The position numbers and the translations under genes are program-made. Positions 1 to 9,586 of a stretch of DNA of 52,990 bases are shown one piece after another (position 1 is the first letter of the stretch; the number at the start of each line of letters is the position of its first letter). The stretch is from Bacilli bacterium. Its GTDB lineage: Bacteria > Bacillota_I > Bacilli_A > RF39 > UBA660. The stretch spans positions 1 to 52,990 of the forward strand of contig JAQUVS010000002.1 of the NCBI GenBank assembly GCA_028693275.1, in the 5' to 3' direction. Under the pieces are notes generated by a model. That model did no database searches. It saw nothing but the letters and a program-made list of their open reading frames with translations, and had not been told where the DNA came from.

Positions 1-186
1 GACTATAGATTAATACATAATTTAATTTAAATTTTAAAAATATTTTTTTAAAATTCTTTTTGCATGTAATAATTTATTACTCCTTTTAAATTAAATTTTC
101 ATTGACTTCTTATAGTTAGTCACCTAAAGTAATTATAACTAAATAAAATAATATATGCAAATTTTATTTAAAATGACAAAAAACAT

Positions 187-215
187 TTGAAAATACTTTA
201 AATATAATGTATAAT
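187..215 (+). promoter_or_regulatory. Promoter of the yceD-rpmF pair
   Basis: A TTGAAA -35 box (187-192), a 17-base spacer and a perfect TATAAT -10 box (210-215) lie 21 bases before the start codon at 236. The sequence from 1 to 186 is AT-rich with no gene that I can support. Confidence 0.6.
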
Positions 216-235
216 GTACGTGCGGTGGTGATTAG

Positions 236-703
236 ATGAATATTGATTTAACAAAATTAAATAGTGGATTAGTCACAACGATTAACATTGAAGAAATAGT
301 AGATTTTAGTTCTAAATTAGAAGAATCGAATGAAATATTAGATCTTGTAGATGTTAATGTAAAGGTAGCCATAACTAAAAATTCAACAAATGAAAATGTA
401 TTAAATGCTACAATAAAAGGAAATATGATATTAGAAGACGCAATCAATTTAGAAGAATTATCTTATCCTTTTGAAACATCAATTATAGATGAAATATTAG
501 AAAAATTAGAAAATAATGAAAATAGTATTGATATTCTTGAAGTTTTATGGCAAAATATTATTTTAGAGGTTCCCTTAAAATTTACTAAAGTTAAAGATTT
601 AAGTGAATTTCATGGGAATGGTTGGAAATTAGTTAGTGAAGATGATTTAAAAGAAATTAATAATCCTTTTAAAGATCTAAAACATTTGATTGGAGAGGAG
701 TGA
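236..703 (+). CDS. yceD: YceD/DUF177 family protein
   Basis: A 155-residue acidic soluble protein of the YceD (DUF177) family, which is almost always encoded directly upstream of ribosomal protein L32. In other bacteria and in plastids the family is linked to 23S rRNA accumulation or processing; the exact role in Firmicutes is unsettled. The assignment rests on length, the acidic character and the 4-base gap to rpmF. The start at 236 follows a GGTGGTG ribosome binding site. There are no membrane segments and no signal peptide. Translation is probably coupled to rpmF, whose binding site (GGAGAGGAG) lies inside the last codons of this gene. No catalytic residues are known for the family. Confidence 0.75.
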   Translation: MNIDLTKLNSGLVTTINIEEIVDFSSKLEESNEILDLVDVNVKVAITKNSTNENVLNATIKGNMILEDAINLEELSYPFETSIIDEILEKLENNENSIDILEVLWQNIILEVPLKFTKVKDLSEFHGNGWKLVSEDDLKEINNPFKDLKHLIGEE

Positions 704-707
704 TAAC

Positions 708-890
708 ATGGCAGTACCATTTAGAAAAGTATCAAAAACAAGAAAAAGAATGAGAAGAAGTCACAATGCATTAACATTTGCAGGTGCAACTAAATGTCCT
801 AATTGTGGTGAAATGATTAAACCTCATAGAATTTGTCCAAAATGCGGATTCTACAAAGGAAAAGAAGAAATAGTAAAGGAAGCTAAATAA
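708..890 (+). CDS. rpmF: 50S ribosomal protein L32 (zinc-binding type)
   Basis: Sixty residues beginning [20 protein letters not shown], the classic basic N-terminus of bL32. It carries two CxxC pairs (CPNC and CPKC, residues 25-28 and 38-41) that form the zinc-ribbon version of the protein, so this is the zinc-dependent paralogue. The ATG at 708 was chosen over the in-frame TTG at 690 because bL32 starts MAVP and GGAGAGGAG ends seven bases before it; the longer frame would translate the ribosome binding site. A short hairpin overlapping the stop codon probably terminates the transcript. Confidence 0.97.
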   Translation: MAVPFRKVSKTRKRMRRSHNALTFAGATKCPNCGEMIKPHRICPKCGFYKGKEEIVKEAK

Positions 891-905
891 GCTTTCTTTT
901 TTCTT
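878..905 (+). terminator. Terminator after rpmF
   Basis: GGAAGCT pairs with AGCTTTC (one G-T wobble) around a five-base loop and is followed by a run of Ts. The hairpin includes the rpmF stop codon. Confidence 0.55.
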
Positions 906-947
906 TACTTTTAATCATATATTTAATACAATGGGGTTGGTGATATT

Positions 948-1673
948 ATGCAAAGATATTTTACAAAAGAATATAAAAATGATAATTTAGAAATGAATAA
1001 TGATGATTCATATCATATAATTACTGTAATGAGAATGAAAGAAAAAGATCAATTTGAATTGGTAATTAATCATAAACTATATATTGCAGAAATAACAAGT
1101 ATAGAAAATAAAAAAGTACTTGCTAAAATAGTTAAAGAAATAGAAGATGATAATAACCTATCTATGGATGTTACTTTAGTCCAATCCCTTATAAAAGAGC
1201 AAAAAATGGATTATGTCCTTCAAAAATCTACAGAACTAGGTGTAAATAAAATTATTCCTTATCAAGCAACTAGATCAATAATAAAAGTAGATAATAAAGA
1301 GGATAAAAAAATAGAAAGATGGTCTAAAATAGTTAAAGAGGCATCTGAACAATCAAAAAGAAATTCTATCCCAGAAATAATTAAAAGTTTAAATATAAAT
1401 GAACTTATTAAATTAGAAGATTATGATATCAAAATATTAGCAACAGTAAATGAAGTGTCAACAAACATAAAAAAAGTATTATCAAATGTAAGAATAAGTG
1501 ATAGAATAATAATAGTAATAGGGCCAGAAGGTGGTTTCACTGAAAAAGAAGAAAAACTACTAATGGAAAACGGATTTATATCAACTTCCCTTGGAAGGAA
1601 TGTTATGAGAACTGAAACAGTTGGATTATTTATTCTTTCAATATTACAATATAATTTTATGGAGTGTGAATAA
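948..1673 (+). CDS. rsmE: 16S rRNA (uracil-1498-N3)-methyltransferase RsmE
   Basis: A 241-residue SPOUT-class methyltransferase that makes m3U1498 in helix 44 of 16S rRNA using S-adenosylmethionine. The N-terminal part (1-70) is the PUA-like RNA-binding domain. The C-terminal trefoil-knot domain shows IGPEGGFTEKE near residue 190 and the LGRNVMRTETVG motif near 215, which form the cofactor pocket. LVQSLIKEQKMDYVLQKSTE near residue 83 is also typical. Length matches the family. The GGTTGGTGAT stretch before ATG 948 acts as ribosome binding site. The next gene begins three bases after the stop, so the two are probably cotranscribed. Confidence 0.93.
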   Translation: MQRYFTKEYKNDNLEMNNDDSYHIITVMRMKEKDQFELVINHKLYIAEITSIENKKVLAKIVKEIEDDNNLSMDVTLVQSLIKEQKMDYVLQKSTELGVNKIIPYQATRSIIKVDNKEDKKIERWSKIVKEASEQSKRNSIPEIIKSLNINELIKLEDYDIKILATVNEVSTNIKKVLSNVRISDRIIIVIGPEGGFTEKEEKLLMENGFISTSLGRNVMRTETVGLFILSILQYNFMECE

Positions 1674-1676
1674 TAT

Positions 1677-2699
1677 ATGGAAAATTTTTCATCTAATGGA
1701 ATAAGTAGTCAATTAATCATTATTTTTACTCTGGTACTAGTTGTTGGTTTACTACTAGTAGTAATTATTTTTTTAGATAAAAAAGAAAAACTTAAAAAGA
1801 AAAAAAATGATTATGAAGAAGATTATGATGATAATTTTACTTTTGAAGATTTATATCAAAAAGATTCTTCAAAGGAAGAAGAATTAATAGAATTAGAATC
1901 AGCAAATAAAATAATAGAAGAAGATAAAAATGAATCTATTCAAGAAAATTTAACTCCATATACTGAAAATTTATTAAAAGAAGAACCTAAAGTATTAGAA
2001 GAAGTAAAAACAGATGAAATATTAATTCCAAAATTAAATAAAATAAATGAAACAATAGATAATTTTAAACCATTAGAAGAAGAAAAAATAGATACTATTT
2101 CTACTAATGATATAGAAGTAAAAGAACCTTTTGTTGAAGAAGAAATATATATAGATGAAGAATTAGAAAAAACACAAGCACAATTAGAATTAAAAAAACT
2201 TACTGAAGAACTAGAAAAAGCTGCTAATGAAGAAAATAATATAGGGTTAACAACATTTGAATTAGAACAAGAAGAAAATGCAATAATTTCATTAGAAGAA
2301 CTTACTAAATTAAGTGATAAATTATATGATGAAAACGAAAGTACACAATATAGTGATGAAGGTGATGAACCTATAACCATAGATCAATTAAAAGAAAAAT
2401 TTAAAAAAGAGGAAGTAATTGATAAACCAATAATAGAAGAAAAAGAAGAATATAAACAAGTTACTTTAGATGATTTTATTACAATCGATAAAAAAGATAA
2501 TAATATAGAACCATTTAAATCTTCTCCTATTATTTCACCAGTTTATGGAATTGAACAAATGTCATTAAAAGATGAATTAAAATTAGAAGATCCTGAAATT
2601 AATATAGAAGAAGCTAATAGAGATGAACTTGAAATAGAAATGAGAAAGACTAGCGAATTTTTACAAACATTAAAAGAATTAAGAAAGAATTTAGAATAA
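1677..2699 (+). CDS. Acidic single-pass membrane protein of unknown function
   Basis: I do not recognise this 340-residue protein. Residues 13-34 form one strongly hydrophobic segment, followed by a short lysine-rich stretch (DKKEKLKKKK), which predicts a cytoplasmic C-terminal tail by the positive-inside rule. The remaining 300 residues are very rich in Glu, Asp, Lys and Ile and low in aromatic residues, with helical stretches near 165-185 and at the C-terminus (ELEIEMRKTSEFLQTLKELRKN). The body looks largely disordered or coiled. The start lies three bases after rsmE, with GGAGTG in the end of rsmE as ribosome binding site. The layout resembles one-pass scaffold proteins of the envelope or division machinery, but nothing in the sequence proves this. 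Confidence 0.6.
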   Translation: MENFSSNGISSQLIIIFTLVLVVGLLLVVIIFLDKKEKLKKKKNDYEEDYDDNFTFEDLYQKDSSKEEELIELESANKIIEEDKNESIQENLTPYTENLLKEEPKVLEEVKTDEILIPKLNKINETIDNFKPLEEEKIDTISTNDIEVKEPFVEEEIYIDEELEKTQAQLELKKLTEELEKAANEENNIGLTTFELEQEENAIISLEELTKLSDKLYDENESTQYSDEGDEPITIDQLKEKFKKEEVIDKPIIEEKEEYKQVTLDDFITIDKKDNNIEPFKSSPIISPVYGIEQMSLKDELKLEDPEINIEEANRDELEIEMRKTSEFLQTLKELRKNLE

Positions 2700-2733
2700 T
2701 CTTTCTTTTTTAATATCTAAATAAGGAGTGTTT

Positions 2734-3792
2734 ATGAAAAAATTAATTTATTCCGTAATAACAACAACTATTATTATCTTAATTCTTATTTTTATTTATG
2801 ATAATCCATTAATATCTTTAAGATTAAATGGAAGCAAAAAAATAGAATTATCTTATAAAGAATCTTATAAAGAATTAGGAGCTAAAAGTAGTATTTTTAA
2901 TAAACCTCTGAAGGTAAAAATCAATAGTAATGTTACAAATAATAAAGTTGGAAAATATAAAATTAATTATGAGGTTAATTACTTATTCACTAAGAAAAAA
3001 ATAATTAGAATTATAAATATAATAGATAAAGAAAAACCTGAAATAAAAATAGAGAAAAATGTCATATCTTTAAAATTAAATGAAAAATACCAAGAACTTT
3101 CATATTCTGCATATGATGAATATGATAAAGATATTACAAGTAAAGTTATAATAGAAAATAAAATAGATAATACTAAAAGTGGAACATATGAGGTTATTTA
3201 CAAAGTATATGATTCATCAAATAATTATGATGAGGTTAAAAAAACAGTTCATGTATATAATGGTACAAGCAACGATTATAATGATATAATATCTGGACCA
3301 ACTTATATAAAAGATATTTTAATTGTAAACAAAAAATATAATCTACCAAGTAATTATAATAAAGGAACTGATACAAAGGCAAAAGAAGCTCTTTTAAGAA
3401 TGCAAAATGATGCTAGTAAGATTGGACTTAATCTAAATCTAGTATCGTCATATAGGTCTTATAATACTCAAAATAGCCTATATAATAATTATGTAAGTAA
3501 ATATGGTAAAACAGAAGCAGATAAAATTTCAGCAAGAGCAGGACATTCTGAACATCAAACAGGTCTAGCTTTTGATATAGGAACATTAACAAGTAACTTT
3601 GGATCAACAAAAGAAGGAATATGGCTAAAAAATAATTGTTATAAATATGGTTTTGTTATTCGTTATCCTAAAAATAAAACACACATAACAGGATACTCAT
3701 ATGAACCATGGCATATAAGATATTTAAATATAGAATTAGCAACATATTTATCAGAAAATGAATTAACTTTAGAAGAATATTTAGGTATCTAA
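2734..3792 (+). CDS. Membrane-anchored D-alanyl-D-alanine carboxypeptidase, VanY family
   Basis: A 352-residue cell-wall peptidase. Residues 5-23 are an uncleaved membrane anchor. Residues about 28-98 and 100-175 are two bacterial Ig-like (DUF5011-type) modules with the KSGTYEVIYKVYDSS pattern. The C-terminal half is a peptidase M15B/VanY domain: SSYRSYNTQNSLYNNYV, the zinc motif SEHQTGLAFDI and EPWHIRYL supply the His, Asp and His ligands. The expected reaction is removal of the terminal D-Ala from peptidoglycan stem peptides outside the membrane. ATG 2734 was preferred to GTG 2728 because AAGGAG sits at 2723-2728, correctly spaced for 2734 but overlapping the GTG. A hairpin downstream ends the unit. 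Confidence 0.9.
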   Translation: MKKLIYSVITTTIIILILIFIYDNPLISLRLNGSKKIELSYKESYKELGAKSSIFNKPLKVKINSNVTNNKVGKYKINYEVNYLFTKKKIIRIINIIDKEKPEIKIEKNVISLKLNEKYQELSYSAYDEYDKDITSKVIIENKIDNTKSGTYEVIYKVYDSSNNYDEVKKTVHVYNGTSNDYNDIISGPTYIKDILIVNKKYNLPSNYNKGTDTKAKEALLRMQNDASKIGLNLNLVSSYRSYNTQNSLYNNYVSKYGKTEADKISARAGHSEHQTGLAFDIGTLTSNFGSTKEGIWLKNNCYKYGFVIRYPKNKTHITGYSYEPWHIRYLNIELATYLSENELTLEEYLGI

Positions 3793-3828
3793 AAATAGTT
3801 AAATATAAAACAAAATACATAATAATAT

Positions 3829-3852
3829 AACTAGTATAATACTAGTTTTTTT
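3829..3852 (+). terminator. Terminator after the VanY-type gene
   Basis: AACTAGTA and TACTAGTT form an eight-base stem with a TAA loop, followed by a T run. Confidence 0.75.
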
Positions 3853-3898
3853 AATGCTTTTATTGTATACTTATATAAGTTAGTGAGGGTGATTTAAC

Positions 3899-5179
3899 AT
3901 GAAGGTAGGAATTTATACATTAGGTTGTAAAGTAAACACTTATGAAAGTGAATATATAAAAAATCTTTTCACAAAAAAAGGTTATATAATATCTGATTAT
4001 GAAGATATTTGTGATATTTATATCATAAATACATGTACAGTTACCAATAATAGTGATAATAAAAGTATGAAAATAATAAGACAAGCTATTAAAAGAAATA
4101 AAGATGCTTGTATTGTTGCCATGGGATGTTTTATAGAAGCCAATAAAAATCTTTCAATAGAAGGTGTAAATATATTAATTGGTAATAAAGATAAAAGTAA
4201 AATAGTTGAATATGTAGAAGAATATCTTAAAACAAAAGAAAATATCATAAAACTATATAGTAATCTTGATAATGAATTTGAAAATATGGAAATAAACGCT
4301 TTTGAAAGTCATGCAAGAGCTTTTATTAAAGTTCAAGATGGCTGTGAGAATTTCTGTACATATTGTATTATTCCATATGTAAGAGGAAAGTGTAGGAGTA
4401 AACCATTTGATTTAGTAATAAAAGAAGCAAAAGAATTAGTTCTAAGTGGTCACAAAGAATTAGTTTTAACAGGTATTCATACAGGAAATTATGGAAGAGA
4501 TCTTGATAAAGAAATAAATCTTTATTCATTATTAAAAGAACTTGTAAAAATAGATAATCTAAAATTAATAAGAATTTCTTCTATAGAAATCACAGAATTA
4601 ACAGATGAAATAATAGAATTAATAAAAAACGAAAAGATTATAGCAGACCATCTTCATATTCCTCTTCAAGCTGGTACTGATGAAATATTAAAATTAATGA
4701 ATAGAAAATATGATACAAACTATTATAAAGAAAAAATATCATTAATAAGAAAAATAAGGCCAAACATATCTATAACTACTGATGTAATAGTTGGCTTTCC
4801 AGGAGAAACTGATGAATTGTTTGATCAAACATATAATTTTTGTAAAGAAATTAAATTTTCAAAAATACATGTTTTTCCATACTCGGTAAGAACTGGTACT
4901 CCAGCTGCTAAATTTAAAAACCAAGTACCAAATAATATCAAAAAAAATAGAGCAAAAAAATTAATTGAATTATCTGAAATCCTAGAAAAAGAATACTTAA
5001 CTAGTTTTATAGATAAAAAATTAGAAGTATTAATAGAAACTTCTAATACTGATTTTTCAACAGGTCATACTTCTAATTTCATCCAAGTTAAAATAAATGA
5101 ACAAATAAAAAGAAAAGAATTAATAGAAATAGAAATAGTAAAAGAAGAATACCCATATGCTATTGCTAAGAGGGTATAA
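3899..5179 (+). CDS. mtaB: tRNA (t6A37)-C2 methylthiotransferase MtaB
   Basis: A 426-residue radical-SAM enzyme that converts t6A to ms2t6A at position 37 of tRNAs reading ANN codons. Domains in order: N-terminal methylthiotransferase domain with three Cys of the auxiliary iron-sulfur cluster (YTLGCKVNTYES, NTCTVTNNSD, AMGCFIEA), the radical-SAM barrel with CENFCTYC near residue 150, and a C-terminal TRAM domain (about 365-426). GCKVN at the N-terminus separates MtaB from MiaB and RimO. The GTGAGGGTGAT stretch serves as binding site for ATG 3899. Two bases separate it from recD2, so they form an operon. Confidence 0.93.
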   Translation: MKVGIYTLGCKVNTYESEYIKNLFTKKGYIISDYEDICDIYIINTCTVTNNSDNKSMKIIRQAIKRNKDACIVAMGCFIEANKNLSIEGVNILIGNKDKSKIVEYVEEYLKTKENIIKLYSNLDNEFENMEINAFESHARAFIKVQDGCENFCTYCIIPYVRGKCRSKPFDLVIKEAKELVLSGHKELVLTGIHTGNYGRDLDKEINLYSLLKELVKIDNLKLIRISSIEITELTDEIIELIKNEKIIADHLHIPLQAGTDEILKLMNRKYDTNYYKEKISLIRKIRPNISITTDVIVGFPGETDELFDQTYNFCKEIKFSKIHVFPYSVRTGTPAAKFKNQVPNNIKKNRAKKLIELSEILEKEYLTSFIDKKLEVLIETSNTDFSTGHTSNFIQVKINEQIKRKELIEIEIVKEEYPYAIAKRV

Positions 5180-5181
5180 TT

Positions 5182-7371
5182 ATGAAATATATAAAAGGTA
5201 ATTTTAGAAAAACAATTTTTAAAAATGAAACAGGTTATACAATCGGTTTATTTAAAGTAAAAGAAACTGATGATGAAGAAGTAGAAGTGTATATTAATAG
5301 AGTAATAACTTACACAGGATATTTTCATGATTTAAATGAAGATGATACTTTTATATTGTATGGTAATCTTGTTAATCATGATAAATATGGCGAACAATTT
5401 CAAGTAGAAAAATATGAAAGATTAATGCCAGAAGAAAAAGATTCAATAATAGAATTTTTATCATCTGGATTATTTAAAGGAATAGGGGAAGCAAAAGCTA
5501 AAAAAATAGTAGATTATTTAGGTAAAGATACATTACAAGTAATATTAAATAATCCATCTAATTTACTTCTTATTCCAACCATCACTAAAAAACAAGTAGA
5601 CATATTACATACTAAATTAGTTGAATATGAAGCAAGTTATAGTACAATTCTAAGATTAAATGATTTAGGCTTTTCTACCAAAGATAGTTTATTAATTTAT
5701 AATAAATATAAAGAAAAAACAAATAAAATTATAGATGACAATTTATATTTAATAATTGAAGATATAGAAGACATAACTTTTAAAAAAATAGATTATATCA
5801 TGTTAAAACAAAACATTAGCAAAGATGATATAAGAAGAATAAAAGCTTCAATATTATACATAATGAATGAAATTTGTAATACCTATGGTCATCTATATTT
5901 ATATAAAGAAGAAATTTTTTCTTATATTCCAAGAGTATTAAATAATAATATAAGTAGCGATGAATTTGATATAAGCATAGAAGAATTAATTAAAGAATTA
6001 AAAGTTATTGAAGATGAAGAATGTTACTATACTAAGCAATTATATGATGCCCAAACAAATATTATAAATAGGTTCTCATATTTATCAAAGCAAGAAGAAA
6101 TAAAAGAAAAAAAGATTGATAAATATTTAACAGATTTAGAAAAATATAATAACATTGAATATAATAATGATCAAAAAGAAGCAATAAAAAAAGCTATAGA
6201 AAACAAATTTTTAATAATAACAGGTGGTCCTGGTACTGGTAAAACTACTATTATTAAAGCTATAACTGATTTATATAAAAATTTAAATGATTTAAATTAT
6301 GAGAAATTATCAAAAGAATTAGTTTTATTAGCTCCAACAGGAAGAGCAAGTAAAAGAATAAGTGAATCAACTCTATTACCAGCTTTAACAATCCATAGAT
6401 TTTTAAAATGGAATAAAGATAATAATAAATTTGCAGTAAATGAGTTCAATAAAAGTGATGCTAAGTTTGTTATTATAGATGAATCAAGTATGGTTGATAT
6501 TAATTTAATGGATAATCTTCTAAAAGGATTATCTTATAATACTAAGATTATTTTAGTTGGTGATTATAACCAATTACCATCTGTAGGACCAGGTGAAATA
6601 CTAAAAGATCTTATAGATTCTGATAGTCTACCAATAAAAAAATTAAATCAATTATATAGACAAGGAGAAGATTCAAATATAATAAATCTTGCTTATGAAA
6701 TAAATAATGGTATTTTAAATAATGAAACAATTATTAAAAATAAAGATTTAGAATTTATAGAAACAAACCCAATACTCTTAAAAGAAGAATTAATTAATAT
6801 ATGTAAGAATTATATAGATTATGATTATAAACAATTTCAAATATTAGTACCAATGTATAAAACAATAAACGGAATTGATGAAATAAATATAGCTCTTCAA
6901 AAATTATTTAACCCAAAAAATAAAATTAAAAAAGAAATAATAATAAATGGGATAATCTATAGGGAAAATGATAAAGTTATTCAATTAACAAACATGCCAG
7001 AAGAAAATGTTTTTAATGGTGATATTGGAATAATTGAAAGAATAGATAATAATACTAAAAAAGAAATTTATATTAATTTTGATGGGAATTTAGTTAAATA
7101 CACTGCAGCTAACTTCAATAAATTTAAGCATGGATATGCAATAAGTATTCATAAAAGCCAGGGAAGTGAATTTGATATAACTATATTACCAATAGTTAAA
7201 TCTTATGGTAAAATGCTATATAGAAAACTAATATATACAGCAGTAACAAGAAGTAAAAAGAAGCTATATATTATAGGTGAAGTAGAAGCCCTAAAAATAG
7301 CTATTAAAAATAATGAAAATGATGTTAGAAGAAGTAAAATGAGCACCAAGATTATTGAACATTTAAAATAA
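5182..7371 (+). CDS. recD2: RecD2/YrrC-type superfamily 1 DNA helicase
   Basis: A 729-residue ATP-dependent 5'-3' DNA helicase of the RecD2 type, found in bacteria outside the RecBCD complex and linked to DNA damage tolerance. The N-terminal OB-like and helix-hairpin-helix region (1-330, including GLFKGIGEAKAKKIVDYLG) marks RecD2 rather than RecD. The helicase core shows Walker A GGPGTGKTT (348-356), DESSMVD (Walker B), VGDYNQLPSVGPGEILKDL (motif III) and the C-terminal ISIHKSQGSEFD with the UvrD-like TAVTRSKKKLYI motif. Length is normal. It starts two bases after mtaB and ends 15 bases before the next gene. Confidence 0.93.
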   Translation: MKYIKGNFRKTIFKNETGYTIGLFKVKETDDEEVEVYINRVITYTGYFHDLNEDDTFILYGNLVNHDKYGEQFQVEKYERLMPEEKDSIIEFLSSGLFKGIGEAKAKKIVDYLGKDTLQVILNNPSNLLLIPTITKKQVDILHTKLVEYEASYSTILRLNDLGFSTKDSLLIYNKYKEKTNKIIDDNLYLIIEDIEDITFKKIDYIMLKQNISKDDIRRIKASILYIMNEICNTYGHLYLYKEEIFSYIPRVLNNNISSDEFDISIEELIKELKVIEDEECYYTKQLYDAQTNIINRFSYLSKQEEIKEKKIDKYLTDLEKYNNIEYNNDQKEAIKKAIENKFLIITGGPGTGKTTIIKAITDLYKNLNDLNYEKLSKELVLLAPTGRASKRISESTLLPALTIHRFLKWNKDNNKFAVNEFNKSDAKFVIIDESSMVDINLMDNLLKGLSYNTKIILVGDYNQLPSVGPGEILKDLIDSDSLPIKKLNQLYRQGEDSNIINLAYEINNGILNNETIIKNKDLEFIETNPILLKEELINICKNYIDYDYKQFQILVPMYKTINGIDEINIALQKLFNPKNKIKKEIIINGIIYRENDKVIQLTNMPEENVFNGDIGIIERIDNNTKKEIYINFDGNLVKYTAANFNKFKHGYAISIHKSQGSEFDITILPIVKSYGKMLYRKLIYTAVTRSKKKLYIIGEVEALKIAIKNNENDVRRSKMSTKIIEHLK

Positions 7372-7386
7372 TTTAGGAGGAAAATC

Positions 7387-8355
7387 ATGAATAAAAAGGG
7401 ATTTACATTAATAGAAATATTAGCAGTAATAGTAATACTGGGAGTAATAATGGTAATAGCAGTACCATTTGTAACGGGGTATATTGAAAGAAGCAAAAGA
7501 AATGCTTTATTATCTACAGCAGATGGGTTTATAGATAGTGTAGTTTTATATCACTCAAGTAATGTAGAAGAAAGTGATAAAGTATTTATTTTTGATGCAA
7601 CAAGAAATGGTGAAACAACAGACGGAGAAAAAATAGATTTTAAAGGAAAGTTTACAGGAACAGGTAGTGTAAGATTATATCAAGATGGTAAAACAGCTAT
7701 TTGTATATCAGACGGAAAATATTTTGCTTTAAAAAACATAAATGATACTGAAATAAAAACAGGAGAAGGTCTATGTTCTTATGATGAAGCAACTAATAAC
7801 TATAGTAGTATAGAACTAGTAAGTAAGGAACAAGTTGATGAGTTACAAAATCAATTAGATCAAGCAAACGCAAAAATTAGTGAATTAAACAATAAGATTT
7901 CTATTGATGAAAATAATTTAACATCATTATTAACAAACAAAGGAATAACATTAACTGGTGATGAAGAATTATCTGACCTTATTGATTTAGTTAGTACTAT
8001 AAAAGGTGATATAACTCATCAAACTTTTAGTTTTGATCATACCATAAGTAATAAAACTTCTCCAACATATACTGATACTTTTCAATTACCTGCAGGTAAA
8101 TATTATATTATTGTAAGTAGCATGTGCTATGTTTCAAACGAATACCATACAAATACTCAAACACTTGCTAATTCATCAGGTACACTTACTAAAATAGCCT
8201 CTAGAATACCAAGATATCACGAAGACATAACAGATTACTTTACAGCAGAATTAACTGAGAATACTAATTTTTCACTAACAGTAAGCTATGTATACAATTC
8301 AGATGATTATGCAAGACCTACAAATTCATTTGTATTTGTCGTTAAAATAGCATAA
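7387..8355 (+). CDS. Type IV pilin-like protein (pseudopilin) with coiled coil and beta-rich head
   Basis: A 322-residue class III-type prepilin. The N-terminus MNKKGFTLIEILAVIVIL has a short basic leader, the Gly-Phe prepilin peptidase site and Glu at mature position 5, followed by a long hydrophobic helix. Residues about 135-180 (VSKEQVDELQNQLDQANAKI) form a heptad-like coiled coil. The last 110 residues are rich in Thr, Ser and Tyr and look like a beta-sandwich head. The start follows AGGAGG at 7375-7380. The gene lies 15 bases after recD2 and may share its transcript. It probably takes part in a pseudopilus powered by the ATPase at 38063-39355; ligand unknown. Confidence 0.85.
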   Translation: MNKKGFTLIEILAVIVILGVIMVIAVPFVTGYIERSKRNALLSTADGFIDSVVLYHSSNVEESDKVFIFDATRNGETTDGEKIDFKGKFTGTGSVRLYQDGKTAICISDGKYFALKNINDTEIKTGEGLCSYDEATNNYSSIELVSKEQVDELQNQLDQANAKISELNNKISIDENNLTSLLTNKGITLTGDEELSDLIDLVSTIKGDITHQTFSFDHTISNKTSPTYTDTFQLPAGKYYIIVSSMCYVSNEYHTNTQTLANSSGTLTKIASRIPRYHEDITDYFTAELTENTNFSLTVSYVYNSDDYARPTNSFVFVVKIA

Positions 8356-8370
8356 AAAATTAGATAATAC

Positions 8371-8399
8371 TTGGTTATTACCAATAACTATGATAATAT
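8371..8399 (+). promoter_or_regulatory. Possible promoter of the AI-2E-family gene
   Basis: TTGGTT (8371-8376), a 17-base spacer and TAATAT (8394-8399) precede the next gene. The boxes are imperfect. The -35 half also forms a small TTGGT/ACCAA hairpin without a T run. Confidence 0.35.
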
Positions 8400-8425
8400 T
8401 AAAATAGAAAATAAGAGGTGAGAAT

Positions 8426-9577
8426 ATGTTTAAAAAACATGAAAAAGATACTTTAAATTATTCTAAGTTAAATGAAGGAATTAATTTAGGTGTTACAATT
8501 TTAAAAATATTATTTATTTTACTTATTGTAGCATTAGTTTATATAACTAGTATGTTACTAGCAAAGTGGCAAGTATTACCATTTATAAAAACATTATTAG
8601 GAGTAATTTCTCCACTATTTATAGGAATATTAATAGCATGGTTATTTGATCCAATTGTAACAAAAATAAGTAGTAAAGGCGTAAATAGAGTTCTTTCAAC
8701 AGCCTTTGTATATGTAGTTTTCTTATTTACAATCTTTATTGTAGTAAAATTGATGATACCATCAGTTGCTTCTCAGTTAAATGATATAGGAAAACAAGCT
8801 CCATCATTTATCAATTATCTTAAAGATTCAATAGATGGATTCTTACATGGGATAGAATCATCTACAAATTATGATATGGCAGATATACAAAAGCAAGTAT
8901 ATTCAGCAATTAATGGTTTTGGAAAAACAATTTCAGTAGATTTACCAGGAACTCTAATGGGTATTATAAAAACATTTATTAATGGAAGTATAACATTAAT
9001 ATTTGGACTTATTATTGGTTTCTATATGTTATTTGATTTTAACAATGTAAGAGAACATTTAATAACATTACTACCATTTAATTGGAGAAAAGATGCCTAT
9101 AAATTAACTGACTTATTAAATAATAACCTTAGAAAATATATTCAAGGTACATTAACAATTATGTTAATCTTATTCGTTTTCCAATCTATAGGATTAGGAA
9201 TAGCTGGTTTAAAAGCATCAATGGTTTTTGGATTATTTTGTGCAATAACAAATATAATTCCATATGTAGGACCATATATAGGAGGAATTCCAGCTATATT
9301 AGTAGGTTTTTCAATAAGTCCAACTACAGGTATAGGATGTCTTATTTCTGTATTAATAGCGCAGTTATTAGAAAGTTATTTATTACAACCAGTAGTAATG
9401 GGAAAAACAATGAAATTACACCCAGTTACAATTATGATTGGGTTATTGATATTTGGACATTACTTTGGTATAATAGGTATGTTGCTTGCAACACCAATTA
9501 TTTCAGTAGTTAAAACAATATATAATTACTTTGATAATAAATATAATATATTTGAAAAAATATTTAAAAACAGTTAA
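8426..9577 (+). CDS. AI-2E family transporter (TqsA/YdbI-like)
   Basis: A 383-residue polytopic membrane protein of the AI-2E transporter family (PF01594). About eight hydrophobic segments can be seen, including the N-terminal pair (residues 24-45 and 53-75) and the C-terminal block. The family signature appears in IQGTLTIMLILFVFQSIGLGIAGL and in GLLIFGHYFGIIGMLLATPI near the C-terminus. Members have been tied to autoinducer-2 export or to Na+/H+ antiport; the substrate here cannot be read from sequence. AGAGGTGAG before ATG 8426 is the binding site. It precedes the T-box leader of alaS, an arrangement common in Bacillota. Confidence 0.9.
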   Translation: MFKKHEKDTLNYSKLNEGINLGVTILKILFILLIVALVYITSMLLAKWQVLPFIKTLLGVISPLFIGILIAWLFDPIVTKISSKGVNRVLSTAFVYVVFLFTIFIVVKLMIPSVASQLNDIGKQAPSFINYLKDSIDGFLHGIESSTNYDMADIQKQVYSAINGFGKTISVDLPGTLMGIIKTFINGSITLIFGLIIGFYMLFDFNNVREHLITLLPFNWRKDAYKLTDLLNNNLRKYIQGTLTIMLILFVFQSIGLGIAGLKASMVFGLFCAITNIIPYVGPYIGGIPAILVGFSISPTTGIGCLISVLIAQLLESYLLQPVVMGKTMKLHPVTIMIGLLIFGHYFGIIGMLLATPIISVVKTIYNYFDNKYNIFEKIFKNS

Positions 9578-9586
9578 AACTTATAA

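Noticed and set aside
690-707. TTG start extending rpmF upstream
   Set aside because: It would translate the ribosome binding site. The L32 family begins MAVP at 708.
1940-2380. Long minus-strand frame opposite the acidic membrane protein
   Set aside because: It is Ser-rich antisense of Glu/Asp codons with no binding site; the plus-strand gene is well placed in an operon.
9238-9513. Second plus-strand frame inside the AI-2E-family gene
   Set aside because: It overlaps a strong family match in another frame and has no binding site.
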